From Paludibacter sp. (GTDB lineage Bacteria > Bacteroidota > Bacteroidia > Bacteroidales > Paludibacteraceae): 64,000 nucleotides of DNA. The notes beneath the pieces were generated by a model that did not search any database, was not told the origin of the DNA, and saw only the letters and a program-made list of their open reading frames with translations. Position 1 is the first letter of the stretch, and each line of letters opens with the position of its first letter. This document shows positions 37,160 to 46,442 of this stretch, one piece after another. The position numbers and the translations under genes were made by a program. The stretch is taken from NCBI GenBank assembly GCA_028710895.1, contig JAQTTH010000012.1, positions 99,357 to 163,356 of the forward strand. Reading direction: 5' to 3'.

Positions 37160-37864
37160 ATGGAAACCGAGAATCAATTTACAACCACTGTACAATACCG
37201 TTTAATCATTCTGATAGGCACAACCGGCATAGATTTGTCGGTTTACGACGAGGCTAATGCACTCATTTCAACTAAAAAGCTCGAATTTAGTTCTGCTGTA
37301 CCCGGCACCGATGAAATTATCAGACTTTTAAGCTCCGACTCTCAAATGAATTTCAGTACGGTACGGGTAATTGTGGTGTCGGACATTTACAGCTTTGTGC
37401 CGGAAGCCATTTTCCGTCCCGCTGATGCTGCTGTAATGTTGAGTTTCGAACACAAACCCGATAAATCGCAAAAATTGCTTTATTCATCCATTGTAGCCTG
37501 GAGCTGTGTGAATGTTTTTTCGATACAGCTGGCTATATTCACAGCCCTCAATCAGCTTTTCCCGGGTACAGAGGTGGAACATCACCTTAGTTATGTGCTT
37601 ACCGACAAGGTAGTACCCCAAAGCGGAAATAGACTTTATATTTGGGTGCAGAGCAAGAAGCTGGATATGGTTGTGATTAGCAACGGAGAATTGAAACTTG
37701 TAAACTCCTTCCCCTACACAACGCCCGAAGATTTTACCTATCATACGCTGAATGTGATTGAACAACTGGCACTAAATGTAGATTCGTGTGCAGTAACATT
37801 GCTGAATGCCGAAAAAAGAATGGAAGTGAAGGCGGTGCTTGAGAAATATGTCATTGTAAATTAA
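37160..37864 (+). CDS. DUF3822 family protein
   Basis: A 234-residue protein matching DUF3822, a Bacteroidota family with an actin/RNase-H-like fold, usually next to rsmD as here. Typical features are an N-terminal strand set with LIILIGTTGIDLSVYDE, an internal YIWVQSKKLDMVVISNGELKLVNSFPYTTPEDFTYHTL, and a C-terminal AVTLLNAEK. Function is unknown. It is 37 bases before rsmD and preceded by a -7-like box TAAATTTG at 37084-37091. Confidence 0.85.
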   Translation: METENQFTTTVQYRLIILIGTTGIDLSVYDEANALISTKKLEFSSAVPGTDEIIRLLSSDSQMNFSTVRVIVVSDIYSFVPEAIFRPADAAVMLSFEHKPDKSQKLLYSSIVAWSCVNVFSIQLAIFTALNQLFPGTEVEHHLSYVLTDKVVPQSGNRLYIWVQSKKLDMVVISNGELKLVNSFPYTTPEDFTYHTLNVIEQLALNVDSCAVTLLNAEKRMEVKAVLEKYVIVN

Positions 37865-37901
37865 GAGTTGAGAGTTTGTACTAAAGTAAGAAAGAGAAAA
37901 A

Positions 37902-38441
37902 ATGAGAATAATAAGCGGAAAATATAAGGGCAGACGCATTAGCGCTCCGTCCAACATCACGGCACGGCCAACAACTGATTTTGCCAAAGAGGGTTTGTTT
38001 AACCTGTTGAACAACAAAATTGATTTTGAAGGCATTGACGTGCTAGATTTATTTTCGGGCACCGGGAGCATAAGCATCGAATTTGTATCGCGCGATTGCA
38101 AAAGTGTTATAAGCATTGAGCAAAACGATAGGCACTGTGCCTTTATACGCAAAGTATGTACCGAGTTGAAAATTGATAACCTATCGCTATTAAAAACCGA
38201 TGTATTTAAGTTTATCAATAGCTGTCATACGCAGTTCGATATGATTTTTGCCGATCCGCCCTACGAGCTTGATAAACTGGCACAGATACCCGACCTTATT
38301 TTTGCGAAGAAATTGCTTAAGACTGATGGCTTGTTTGTGCTGGAACATTCGGCAAACAATAAGTTTGAGAATCATCCCAATTTTGTCGATCACCGGAATT
38401 ATGGGAATGTAAATTTTAGTTTTTTTGAAGTAAAGGAATAG
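37902..38441 (+). CDS. rsmD: 16S rRNA m2G966 methyltransferase RsmD
   Basis: A 179-residue Rossmann methyltransferase that methylates G966 in the 30S subunit using S-adenosylmethionine. The N terminus has the family signature MRIISGKYKGRRISAPS. The AdoMet-binding motif is VLDLFSGTGSISIEFVSR (about 45-62), and the catalytic DPPYE is near residue 122. Size and the partner DUF3822 upstream are as expected. Confidence 0.93.
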   Translation: MRIISGKYKGRRISAPSNITARPTTDFAKEGLFNLLNNKIDFEGIDVLDLFSGTGSISIEFVSRDCKSVISIEQNDRHCAFIRKVCTELKIDNLSLLKTDVFKFINSCHTQFDMIFADPPYELDKLAQIPDLIFAKKLLKTDGLFVLEHSANNKFENHPNFVDHRNYGNVNFSFFEVKE

Positions 38442-38572
38442 CGGCGTTTGACAGAATTACACGCTACTTAATTAATTTCATTCAATTCGGGTAACACTTT
38501 TACAATCTTTGCGTTATCTTTGACGTAAAAACAATTAAACTAAATCCTGTTACTATTTTATACACCCATTGT

Positions 38573-40114
38573 ATGAAAAAAATCATCACACTTCTATCAG
38601 CATTTTTCATGTTTGTTAGCATCGGGCATGCGCAGGATAGTTTGTACGTGTATAAAGCAGGTGCTGTGGTGTATAAAGCAGGTATAAGCACAATTGATAG
38701 CATTGGGTTTACAAACATTAAGTACGTGCAGGCTCAGGATACAATGTATATTTACCGGGTGGGCACTGTAGTATACAAAAGCGGTGTGATAAATATTGAC
38801 AGCATAACATTCACAAATCCGCAGCTTACAACTGTGAACACACCCCTACCCTTTATTTTTGATATAACAGCCCTTCCACAAATTACCCTCGAAATAAGCA
38901 CCGCTGAGTGGAATAAACTCCTCTCCTACTACGACCAAAATCCGAACAACGAAGAATACATTATATCCGATTTTAGTTTTCTGAAAAACGGAACACTTAT
39001 CTCTCTCCCCAACTCAAGTATGCGTCTGCGTGGCAATACAAGCCGACGACGTCCCGAAGGTGCTACCGGACAAATACACACAGCAACAAATACTCCCTGG
39101 CATCATGCCAGCTTCTCCATCAATTTTAAAAAGAACGTAAAAGGGCAAAAACTGGTTGGCGAGGAAAAAGTGAACCTAAAATGGTTTAAAGACGATGCCA
39201 CCTATGTGCGCGAAGTATATTGCTACGATTTATTCGAAAGGTATGGTGTGTGGACAGCACCACAATCGAGCTATTGTCGGTTGAGTATAAAGATTAAAGA
39301 AGATCCCACCACCACCTATTACGGTATCTATCAGTTGGTGGAACCTGTGGATGAGCAGTACCTGGAAAACAGACCTGTCAAATTTGCCGATAGCAAAGGT
39401 AACCTTTGGAAATCGAGCTATGGAGCCGACTTTATAAGTACTGACACTACCCGTATGGGCATAGAGAACGTGACACTTGCACAAACCTATACGCCTGTGT
39501 ACGATTTGAAAACAAATAATACAAAACTTACTGCAGCAAAGGTACAACTGGCTGACTTTATACGTAACCTGAACACGCGAACCGGGGACGATTTCAAAAC
39601 CTGGATTAGTGCAAAAATGGACGTGCAACTATTTCTGAAAACATATGCTGTGAGTGTAATTTGCGGTATGTGGGACGATTACTGGTGCAACAAAAACAAC
39701 TTCTACTTTTATTTCGATTCGGCAGGGAAATTCTATTTTATACCGTTCGACTACGACAATACACTTGGTACATCGGCCATTGTGAGCAATTCGGGAACAC
39801 AGGATCTGCTCAACTGGGGAAACAGCAGCTATCCGCTTGTAAAAAAAATTATAGCCATCCCGGAATACAAGGCACTGTATGTTAGCTATATCAAGGAACT
39901 TTGCAATAGCAACAACGACTATTTTCATGTAAGCAAGAGTACGCCGCGCATTACCAACTGGCAAAACATGATTAGTGCTTACGTGAACAACGACACCAAA
40001 GAAGACACTCAATTGCTCGACAAACCTGCTTCGTGGGGAAATTGCAGTTTTTACCGCCTGTTCGGCACTACCAACAACTACTTTACAATCCGGGCAAGTA
40101 ATATCCCCAATTAA
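38573..40114 (+). CDS. secreted CotH-family protein with N-terminal tandem repeats
   Basis: A 513-residue protein with signal peptide MKKIITLLSAFFMFVSIGHAQ. Two copies of a ~34-residue repeat follow (DSLYVYKAGAVVYKAGISTIDSIGFTN and DTMYIYRVGTVVYKSGVINIDSITFTN). The CotH domain covers about 110-450: SSMRLRGNTSRRRPEG, ASFSINFKKNV, YYGIYQLVEPVDEQYLEN and the acidic KFYFIPFDYDNTLG. There is no Por tail, unlike the CotH at 22818. A TATCTTTG box lies at 38515-38522. It is followed 18 bases later by a heptad-repeat ORF. Confidence 0.85.
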   Translation: MKKIITLLSAFFMFVSIGHAQDSLYVYKAGAVVYKAGISTIDSIGFTNIKYVQAQDTMYIYRVGTVVYKSGVINIDSITFTNPQLTTVNTPLPFIFDITALPQITLEISTAEWNKLLSYYDQNPNNEEYIISDFSFLKNGTLISLPNSSMRLRGNTSRRRPEGATGQIHTATNTPWHHASFSINFKKNVKGQKLVGEEKVNLKWFKDDATYVREVYCYDLFERYGVWTAPQSSYCRLSIKIKEDPTTTYYGIYQLVEPVDEQYLENRPVKFADSKGNLWKSSYGADFISTDTTRMGIENVTLAQTYTPVYDLKTNNTKLTAAKVQLADFIRNLNTRTGDDFKTWISAKMDVQLFLKTYAVSVICGMWDDYWCNKNNFYFYFDSAGKFYFIPFDYDNTLGTSAIVSNSGTQDLLNWGNSSYPLVKKIIAIPEYKALYVSYIKELCNSNNDYFHVSKSTPRITNWQNMISAYVNNDTKEDTQLLDKPASWGNCSFYRLFGTTNNYFTIRASNIPN

Positions 40115-40131
40115 ACCCACCGATCAGTATA

Positions 40132-40425
40132 ATGGGAGAATTATCAGACATACAACAACCCGGTGAAGCACCTAAGGTCCAATACCCAAAACCGGCATTA
40201 CAGGCTATTGCCGGAATACGTATTGATGTAAATGACTCTCACATTAACATAAACGACTCGCATATCGGAATTGATAACTCGCATATTGGGCTCAACACTT
40301 CGCAAGTTGGTACCGATAGTTCTCACATTGGTATCAATAATTCGGAAATAGATTTACACAGTTCAGAAATAGACCTCAACAGCTCTGCTATCGATCTTGA
40401 TTATTTTCATGTTGAAATTAAGTGA
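40132..40425 (+). CDS. heptad-repeat protein of unknown function
   Basis: A 97-residue ORF just after the CotH gene. Residues ~33-88 are eight copies of a 7-residue motif, x-N/D-x-S-H/E-I-G/D (for example INDSHIG, IDNSHIG, INNSEID). The regular pattern could form a beta-solenoid-like surface. It has no signal peptide and no recognised family. The codon-level repeat is degenerate although the protein pattern holds, which supports translation. It could also be a non-coding minisatellite that happens to be open. Confidence 0.5.
   Translation: MGELSDIQQPGEAPKVQYPKPALQAIAGIRIDVNDSHININDSHIGIDNSHIGLNTSQVGTDSSHIGINNSEIDLHSSEIDLNSSAIDLDYFHVEIK
40228..40395 (+). repeat. eight-copy 21-bp periodic repeat
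   Basis: Eight diverged 21-bp units, each one heptad of the preceding ORF. The unit shares ACTCGCA with the 21-bp repeat at 20545-20886, but overall identity is low. Confidence 0.75.
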
Positions 40426-40500
40426 ATTGGCACAATGATTGTAGTTAATTGAAAAAAATCTATATTTACAACAAATGTATAATCACAAAAATGTATCGTT

Positions 40501-40971
40501 ATGAAAACAACAAAAACAATTTGGCTTAGCTTGTTTATTCTTTTATTAGCATCATGCTCAGTAAGCAACAAATCGGCATCTGGAAAAAAAACGTTACAGC
40601 AGAAAATTGAATCGAAAGACTTTACCATTTTTGTTGTTCGTTCGATACCAACTAATTTGATAAATTCGACTTACAACTCTGATGTGGTTCTAAAAGTAAA
40701 AAAAGACCGTGCCTATGCAAACTTACCTTTTCATCAGGAGCTGAGCGTAAATGTAAACGATATGACTGAAGGTCAGGTTGGTTTCGATGCGGTAATGGAA
40801 GAATACACATCTACGCAGCATCCTGATAATAGCTGGACCGTACGTTTTAAAGTTGATGGTGATCCGTATAGCTATCAGGTTAATATTGAAGCAACTGCAA
40901 AAGGAAAAGCTGTAGTTGAAATATCTTCTCCGCAGCGCAGCACAATGACATATTATGGAGATTTAGATTAA
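40501..40971 (+). CDS. DUF4251 family lipoprotein
   Basis: A 156-residue protein whose first 19 residues form a lipoprotein signal ending LLLASC, so the mature protein is lipid-anchored. The C-terminal part (IEATAKGKAVVEISSPQRSTMTYYGDL) is typical of DUF4251, a Bacteroidota family of unknown function. It lies between the repeat ORF and a terminator shared with the convergent glgB. Confidence 0.85.
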   Translation: MKTTKTIWLSLFILLLASCSVSNKSASGKKTLQQKIESKDFTIFVVRSIPTNLINSTYNSDVVLKVKKDRAYANLPFHQELSVNVNDMTEGQVGFDAVMEEYTSTQHPDNSWTVRFKVDGDPYSYQVNIEATAKGKAVVEISSPQRSTMTYYGDLD

Positions 40972-41017
40972 TATTCATTTTAGCTCCTCTCATATAAATC
41001 TATTCAACATTGTACAC

Positions 41018-41058
41018 AAAACAGGCTGAATTTCACTTTGAAATTCAGCCTGTTTTTG
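41018..41058. terminator. bidirectional terminator between DUF4251 and glgB
   Basis: AACAGGCTGAATTTC at 41021-41035 pairs perfectly with GAAATTCAGCCTGTT at 41041-41055, flanked by A and T runs. Confidence 0.92.
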
Positions 41059-41090
41059 TATTTAGTGATATAGCCTATATTGATTATTTT

Positions 41091-43091
41091 CTATTGTTTT
41101 TTCAATACAAAAGCTGTACGGGCAGGAATATAAAGGTTCAACCATTCTTTACCAGCATATTCTTTTGGAGCGGGTAATGTAAAATGAGTGACGCTTTCAT
41201 CAATCAGATTGAAGCCTCCGAAAAGCGTTTCGTCGGTATTGAGAACAATTTTATAGGCTCCCTTTTCGGCCAATATTCCATAATCGGTATATGATTTTGT
41301 ACCGTTGAAGTTGAATACAAACACATAATCGCCCCGTTCGTATGCCAAAACCTGATCACCTTCGTTATCCCACAATTGCACAACGGGCAACTCATTCATT
41401 TTCGGAATCGAATTGATAAGCCCAACCATTGCTTTGTCGAACTCACCCAACGCATTGTATAGGAACTTAGGATTATCAACCAATTCCCACTGACGACGAG
41501 CATACTTGTGCGACCAACCGTTGCCCTCGCGTGGAAAATCAATCCACTCGGGATGACCAAATTCATTGCCCATAAAGTTAAGGTAACCGCCATTAATGGT
41601 TGTAGAAGTAATCAGGCGAATCATTTTGTGCAATGCCACTCCGCGATCCACCGTCAGAGTATTATCGCCACGCTGCATGTGCCAATACATTTCAGCATCA
41701 ATTAAACGGAAGATAATTGTTTTATCGCCCACCAAAGCCTGATCGTGACTTTCGGCATAGCTTATTGTTTTTTCGTCGGCACGTCGGTTTGTCAGTTCCC
41801 AGAATATATGACCCACCTTCCAGTCTTCGTCCTTTGTTTCCTTGATGTATTTAATCCAAAAATCAGGTATACCCATAGCCATACGGTAATCAAAACCAAT
41901 ACCACCAGCCTCAACCTTTGTTGCTAATCCGGGCATACCACTCACTTCTTCGGCAATAGAAATAGCATTCGGATTAACCTGATGAATAAGTTTGTTTGCC
42001 AAAGTAAGGTAACAGATAGCATCACCATCCTGATTCATATTGTAATACGATTCGTAACCGCTAAAGTCCTCTCCCAAACCGTGACTGCGGTACAACATGG
42101 ATGTTACGCCATCGAAACGATATCCATCAAATTTATATTCCTCTAACCAGAACTTGCAATTTGAGAGTAAAAAATGTAGCACGGAGGGTTTGGCATAATC
42201 GAAACAAAGCGAATCCCATGCAGGATGTTCACGACGAGAACCACCATGAAAATACTGATAAGGTGTACCATCAAAACGTCCCAAGCCTTCAATTTCGTTA
42301 CGAACTGCATGGGAATGAACAATATCCATAATCACGGCTATTCCCAACCCATGTGCATCGTCAATCAACTGCTTAAGTTCCTCGGGAGTTCCAAAACGAG
42401 ATGAAGCTGCAAAGAAACTGGAAACGTGATAACCAAATGAGCCATAATAAGGATGTTCCTGAATGGCCATTATTTGAATGCAGTTGTAACCACCACGTGC
42501 AACACGGGGCAAAACCTGTGTGCGGAATTCCTCGTAAGTTGATACCTTTTCCTCTGAACTCGACATACCGATATGGCATTCGTAAATCAACAGTGGATCA
42601 GTCTTTGGTTTAAACTTTGTATTCTTGAACTTGTAGGGTTGAAACGGACTCCAAACCTGCGCACTGAAAATCTTAGTAACATCATCTTGTACTACACGTC
42701 GGGCCCAGGCCGGAATACGTTCGCCGCTACCACCTTCCCACTCCACCAGCAATTTATACAACTGAGAATGTGCTATAGCAAATTCGGGCAAGCGGATTTC
42801 CCATACGCCGTTTTGCATCTTTTTTAGCTGATAGTCGGGATGACGTTGCCAGTTATTAAAGTCTCCAATCAGAAAAATGGCAGTTGCATTGGGTGCCCAC
42901 TCCCGAAAAACCCAACCATCGGATAAGCGGTGTAATCCGAAGAACATATATCCTGTTGAAAAATCGGATAAGGTTTGTCCTTCATTCACAAGCTTTTTCT
43001 CAACACTTTCGAAATATTCGTAACGCCCGTTAATTGCACCTGCAAAGGGCGCTAACCACGGATCGGATTTAAGTATAGCAAGATCTTTCAT
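41091..43091 (-). CDS. glgB: 1,4-alpha-glucan branching enzyme
   Basis: A 666-residue GH13 enzyme that makes alpha-1,6 branches in glycogen. An N-terminal CBM48-like domain (VFREWAPNATAIFLIGDFNNW, about 60-80) is followed by the catalytic barrel. GH13 motifs are MDIVHSHA, the nucleophile region FDGYRFDGVTSM (about 325), the acid/base SIAEEVSGMP (about 377) and YAESHDQALVGD (about 447). The C-terminal beta domain runs from about 580. Size and layout resemble eukaryotic-type branching enzymes rather than the longer E. coli type. No other glycogen gene is adjacent. Confidence 0.94.
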   Translation of the reverse strand: MKDLAILKSDPWLAPFAGAINGRYEYFESVEKKLVNEGQTLSDFSTGYMFFGLHRLSDGWVFREWAPNATAIFLIGDFNNWQRHPDYQLKKMQNGVWEIRLPEFAIAHSQLYKLLVEWEGGSGERIPAWARRVVQDDVTKIFSAQVWSPFQPYKFKNTKFKPKTDPLLIYECHIGMSSSEEKVSTYEEFRTQVLPRVARGGYNCIQIMAIQEHPYYGSFGYHVSSFFAASSRFGTPEELKQLIDDAHGLGIAVIMDIVHSHAVRNEIEGLGRFDGTPYQYFHGGSRREHPAWDSLCFDYAKPSVLHFLLSNCKFWLEEYKFDGYRFDGVTSMLYRSHGLGEDFSGYESYYNMNQDGDAICYLTLANKLIHQVNPNAISIAEEVSGMPGLATKVEAGGIGFDYRMAMGIPDFWIKYIKETKDEDWKVGHIFWELTNRRADEKTISYAESHDQALVGDKTIIFRLIDAEMYWHMQRGDNTLTVDRGVALHKMIRLITSTTINGGYLNFMGNEFGHPEWIDFPREGNGWSHKYARRQWELVDNPKFLYNALGEFDKAMVGLINSIPKMNELPVVQLWDNEGDQVLAYERGDYVFVFNFNGTKSYTDYGILAEKGAYKIVLNTDETLFGGFNLIDESVTHFTLPAPKEYAGKEWLNLYIPARTAFVLKKQ

Positions 43092-43236
43092 ACATTCTAA
43101 TTTTTATCCTTCGAGCACATTTGTATGGTTCAAAGGCAAGATTTCGGAAAACAAAGCCGGAACAAATTCAATTCCAATTCAACAGCATTTCGAATCAATA
43201 CTGAGACTAAGTAACAATCATTTATAAAAGCTGGAA

Positions 43237-43683
43237 TTACACGCGAACCTTTACAATTATTTTTTTCTGTACACCTTCGAAAATCTGAGGTTGATGGCCA
43301 TCAGTCGGGAAGAAAACTGCAAATTCAAACGGTTGAACAACAATAAAATTAGATGCTTTATCTGCAAAAAAACTCACATCTTTATCGGTATTGTACGGAT
43401 CGGTAATTTCGCTCAGTTCAGCACCTGCCAGCCAACCCATCGTTTCGGCGCCAGTCACAGGCACCTGTATGTCAATGTAATTAATATGTGTTTCCATTCT
43501 GGCCGTTTCGGTAGTTCTTCCTTCGGCATTAACCACATTTACAAAAAGGTTTTTACCATCCAACTCTACTTTCCCGAAAGGCAATGTCAGCAGATCGTTG
43601 CTACACAAATAATCAAAAGCCTGTTTAAAACGGGGATGGATTGATTCATACAATCCGGCATTTTTCAAAGAATCTAAAATCAT
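43237..43683 (-). CDS. YhcH/YjgK/YiaL family protein (DUF386)
   Basis: A 148-residue protein of the DUF386 cupin-like family. Metal-site-like residues are in METHINYIDIQVPVTGAETMGW and FFPTDGHQPQ. Members include E. coli TabA and the EbgC subunit; the activity is usually unknown and often linked to carbohydrate use. It lies 146 bases upstream of glgB on the same strand. A tandem pair of 18-bp repeats directly precedes it. Confidence 0.85.
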   Translation of the reverse strand: MILDSLKNAGLYESIHPRFKQAFDYLCSNDLLTLPFGKVELDGKNLFVNVVNAEGRTTETARMETHINYIDIQVPVTGAETMGWLAGAELSEITDPYNTDKDVSFFADKASNFIVVQPFEFAVFFPTDGHQPQIFEGVQKKIIVKVRV

Positions 43684-43689
43684 TTCTTT

Positions 43690-43725
43690 ATGTATGTATT
43701 ATTAATTATGTATGTATTATTAATT
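43690..43725. repeat. two tandem 18-bp repeats
   Basis: ATGTATGTATTATTAATT occurs twice without a gap at 43690-43707 and 43708-43725, just upstream of the DUF386 gene and downstream of the DUF2461 gene. Confidence 0.85.
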
Positions 43726-43730
43726 ATATA

Positions 43731-44405
43731 TCAGGAGTTTGTTTCGTCAACCGTGTAATTCAGAAAACGATTTAGCGGATAAGCACACTTAACTATTTCC
43801 GTTAACTTCTGCACAAAATCAGGCGAACTAATTAACTTATCATCCAATTTGTATTCAACCATGTAGTGTTTCAATTTAAGCATCTCAGCATCAGGAAAAT
43901 CTTTTGGGAAACCGCGGGGAACTGTTTTGAGTTTATCTTCTTCGTAGAATGAATTAAAATACTGAGAGAAAGAAGTGGAATTTCGGATTTCGTTGAGCTC
44001 ATCAATGTTATCGTAAACGCTTTGACGTAGTGCTTTCAACAAATCGGGCTGTGGACACCATACACCTGCCGCCACAAAGCAGCCTGCCGGGTCGAGATGC
44101 AGGTAATACCCCCCACGCTGACTTTTACGACCACCGGCCGAAGCAATAAATACACCAAAATGAGTTTTGTAGGGAGTTTTATCATGAGAAAATCGTGTAT
44201 CGCGATAAATACGAAAAACACAATCTTTTACATCCACATGCTTAATATCCTCGTCGAATGTTGAAATTGCTGCAATTAAGTCCTTGCTCAATTTTTCAAA
44301 TTCAATGCGTACCTGATCATACCAGGCTTTATTTTCTGCAAACCATTCCCGGTTGTTATTGACATTCAATTCACTTAAAAACCGGATTATATTTTCAATT
44401 GCCAT
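43731..44405 (-). CDS. DUF2461 family protein
   Basis: Starting at 44405 (MAIENIIRFLSEL) it is 224 residues. It matches DUF2461: NNREWFAENKAWYDQVRIEFEKL at the N terminus, VFRIYRDTRFSHDKTPYKTHFGVFIA, GGYYLHLDPAGCFVAAGVW and a C-terminal RGFPKDFPDAEMLKLKHY. The conserved RFSxDKTPYKTH segment is the family hallmark. Function is unknown. A CAAATATA (TATATTTG on minus) -7 box lies at 44428-44435. Confidence 0.88.
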   Translation of the reverse strand: MAIENIIRFLSELNVNNNREWFAENKAWYDQVRIEFEKLSKDLIAAISTFDEDIKHVDVKDCVFRIYRDTRFSHDKTPYKTHFGVFIASAGGRKSQRGGYYLHLDPAGCFVAAGVWCPQPDLLKALRQSVYDNIDELNEIRNSTSFSQYFNSFYEEDKLKTVPRGFPKDFPDAEMLKLKHYMVEYKLDDKLISSPDFVQKLTEIVKCAYPLNRFLNYTVDETNS

Positions 44406-44570
44406 AATAATTCTTTTTTGCGATTTACAAATATAAGGCAAAAATAAGACAAAAAAGGATATGAAACTATATTTTTTTCGGGAGGTCCGATTTTTGTAGA
44501 AAAATGATTACTTTTGTATGCTGTAAGCAAATTTCAACGGTCTGCAAATGACCATATAACCATTTAATAC

Positions 44571-44586
44571 AAGGCTGATTAGCCTT
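44571..44586 (+). promoter_or_regulatory. small hairpin in the pheS leader
   Basis: AAGGCT at 44571-44576 pairs with AGCCTT at 44581-44586 over four bases, 26 bases before the pheS start. A TACTTTTG -7-like box at 44509-44516 would begin the leader. Confidence 0.35.
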
Positions 44587-44612
44587 GCGAGGATTAAGTT
44601 AAGACAAAAAGA

Positions 44613-45632
44613 ATGAAGAATCGGATTAATCAATTGCTGGAAGAAGTAAACCAATTGGCAGCCACTAACCTGGAAGAACTGGAAGCACTTCGAATTAAAT
44701 ATTTGAGTAAAAAAGGACAAGTTTCAGAACTTTTCAACGATTTCAGAAACGTGGCCAATGAAGAGAAACGTGAAGTGGGACAATTGCTTAACGAACTAAA
44801 AAATGCTGCTCAGGATAAAATAAACGATTTAAAGGAAAGCTTTAGCAATTCTACTTCCAACGATCAAAAAACAGATTTGACCCGTAGTGGCGACCCTATT
44901 AAGTTGGGAACCCGTCACCCACTTTCGCTGGTGAAACACGAAATTATAGATATTTTTTCACGCATTGGCTTTACAATTGCCGAAGGTCCTGAGATTGAAG
45001 ACGACTGGCATGTGTTTGGCGCACTGAACTTTCCACCGGAACATCCGGCACGTGATATGCAGGATACTTTCTTTATTGAGCAAAATCCGGATGTGTTGCT
45101 TCGCACACACACCTCATCGGTTCAATCGCGTGTAATGGCAAATCAGAAACCACCTATCCGTATGTTATTCCCAGGTCGTGTATACCGCAACGAAGCTATA
45201 TCGTATCGCGCACACTGCTTTTTCCATCAGGTAGAAGGTTTGTATATCGACAAAGATGTATCGTTTGCCGATTTAAAACAAGCATTGATGTATTTCGCTA
45301 AAGAGATGTTTGGTGAGAATACAGATATTCGTTTACGTCCATCTTATTTCCCATTTACCGAACCAAGTGCCGAAATGGATATTTCGTGTAATATCTGTGG
45401 TGGAAAAGGTTGTCCATTCTGTAAACACACAGGTTGGGTGGAAATACTTGGTTGTGGTATGGTAGATCCAAATGTATTGGAAAACTGCGGTATCGACTCA
45501 AAAGTGTATTCGGGCTATGCTTTTGGTATGGGTGTTGAGCGTATTACCAACCTGAAATATCAGGTGAAAGATTTACGCATGTTCTCCGAAAATGATGTGC
45601 GATTTTTGCAACAATTCGAGTCTGCCTATTAA
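44613..45632 (+). CDS. pheS: phenylalanine-tRNA ligase alpha subunit
   Basis: A 339-residue class II aminoacyl-tRNA synthetase subunit that attaches phenylalanine to tRNA-Phe with PheT. The N-terminal coiled coil (about 1-85) is followed by RHPLSLVKHEIIDIFSRIGF, motif 2 FPGRVYRNEAISYRAHCFFHQVEG and motif 3 GYAFGMGVERI near the C terminus. A Cys-rich insertion CNICGGKGCPFCKHTG, near residue 265, fits the zinc-like site seen in many bacterial PheS. The pheT gene is not adjacent, a common arrangement in Bacteroidota. A strong terminator follows. Confidence 0.96.
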   Translation: MKNRINQLLEEVNQLAATNLEELEALRIKYLSKKGQVSELFNDFRNVANEEKREVGQLLNELKNAAQDKINDLKESFSNSTSNDQKTDLTRSGDPIKLGTRHPLSLVKHEIIDIFSRIGFTIAEGPEIEDDWHVFGALNFPPEHPARDMQDTFFIEQNPDVLLRTHTSSVQSRVMANQKPPIRMLFPGRVYRNEAISYRAHCFFHQVEGLYIDKDVSFADLKQALMYFAKEMFGENTDIRLRPSYFPFTEPSAEMDISCNICGGKGCPFCKHTGWVEILGCGMVDPNVLENCGIDSKVYSGYAFGMGVERITNLKYQVKDLRMFSENDVRFLQQFESAY

Positions 45633-45653
45633 CACAATAATTATCAACACGTT

Positions 45654-45689
45654 AAATGCCTTTGAAGAAATTTCTTCAGAGGCATTTTT
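45654..45689 (+). terminator. terminator after pheS
   Basis: AAATGCC plus TTTGAAGAAA at 45654-45670 is almost fully self-complementary to 45671-45687, followed by a T-run. Confidence 0.85.
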
Positions 45690-45741
45690 GTTTTATGACA
45701 ATAAATCTGTAATTATGTGGAAAAAACTTACGAAAAATTTA

Positions 45742-45770
45742 TTGTGGTTAACTTAATGTTATTATCTTTG
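45742..45770 (+). promoter_or_regulatory. promoter of the first tandem membrane protein
   Basis: TTG at 45742-45744, 18 bases, then TATCTTTG at 45763-45770. The start codon at 45815 gives a leader of about 38 bases. Confidence 0.65.
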
Positions 45771-45814
45771 TGAGGTCAAACAAAAATTTATGTCAAACAA
45801 TTAAATGTATTCAA

Positions 45815-46360
45815 ATGAAAAAAACACTCATGTTATCAGTACTTATGTTGGCAATCTTTGCATCAACAATGAATGCTCAACGCTACAGCGATTTAAAACA
45901 AAAGTATGATTATCACCAGTATGTACCACAAATCGGTGATCCATACAATCCGACTGTGAGCGGACTATGTTCATTCATTATTCCGGGGCTTGGCCAGGTT
46001 GTTTGCGGAGAAACAGGTCGTGGATTAGCTTTTTTCGGTGGTTCAATTGGTTGTGGCATTATATATAGTATAGGTGCAGCTCAATTTACTTATTCACTAA
46101 ACAATTCGCTGCTAAATGGATCTACAGTTCCTTCAACTTCCGGCGTTGGAACCATGTTATTAGGTTTAGCTGGTATGGCTGCAATTGATATTTGGGCAAT
46201 TGTCGATGCCAATCACGTTGCGAAAGTAAAAAATCTGTACCTGAGAGATACAAAAAAAACTTCTGGTTTGAGTTTTGAAGTTGCTCCTTATGTTGCTCAA
46301 TATAATATCAATAATCAGATTGTTACCCCGGTTGGAATGACAATGAGAATGAAATTCTAA
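45815..46360 (+). CDS. small exported membrane protein, first of a tandem pair
   Basis: The ATG at 45815 (MKKTLMLSVLMLAIFASTMNAQ) gives a signal peptide and 181 residues. The mature part starts YDYHQYVPQIGDPYNPTVSGLCSFIIPGLGQVVCGETGRGLAFFGG, a TM2-like or DUF5683-type pattern (Pro-Gly-Leu-Gly-Gln before a glycine-rich membrane segment), followed by a second membrane segment near residues 110-135. The C terminus ends QIVTPVGMTMRMKF. Function unknown. It is closely related to the next gene. Confidence 0.72.
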   Translation: MKKTLMLSVLMLAIFASTMNAQRYSDLKQKYDYHQYVPQIGDPYNPTVSGLCSFIIPGLGQVVCGETGRGLAFFGGSIGCGIIYSIGAAQFTYSLNNSLLNGSTVPSTSGVGTMLLGLAGMAAIDIWAIVDANHVAKVKNLYLRDTKKTSGLSFEVAPYVAQYNINNQIVTPVGMTMRMKF

Positions 46361-46380
46361 TCTGTTCACCAAATCTAAAA

Positions 46381-46412
46381 AAGAGCTTGGTGAATATGTT
46401 CAGCAAGCTCTT
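46381..46412. other. hairpin between tandem paralogues
   Basis: AAGAGCTTG at 46381-46389 pairs with CAAGCTCTT at 46404-46412. It lacks a T-run, so it is at best a weak attenuator or a processing site. Confidence 0.4.
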
Positions 46413-46442
46413 ATCATTTATCAATATATAAACCCGATTAAA

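Noticed and set aside
46381..46412. intrinsic terminator between the tandem membrane genes
   Set aside because: The stem is good but lacks a T-run, so it was listed only as a hairpin.
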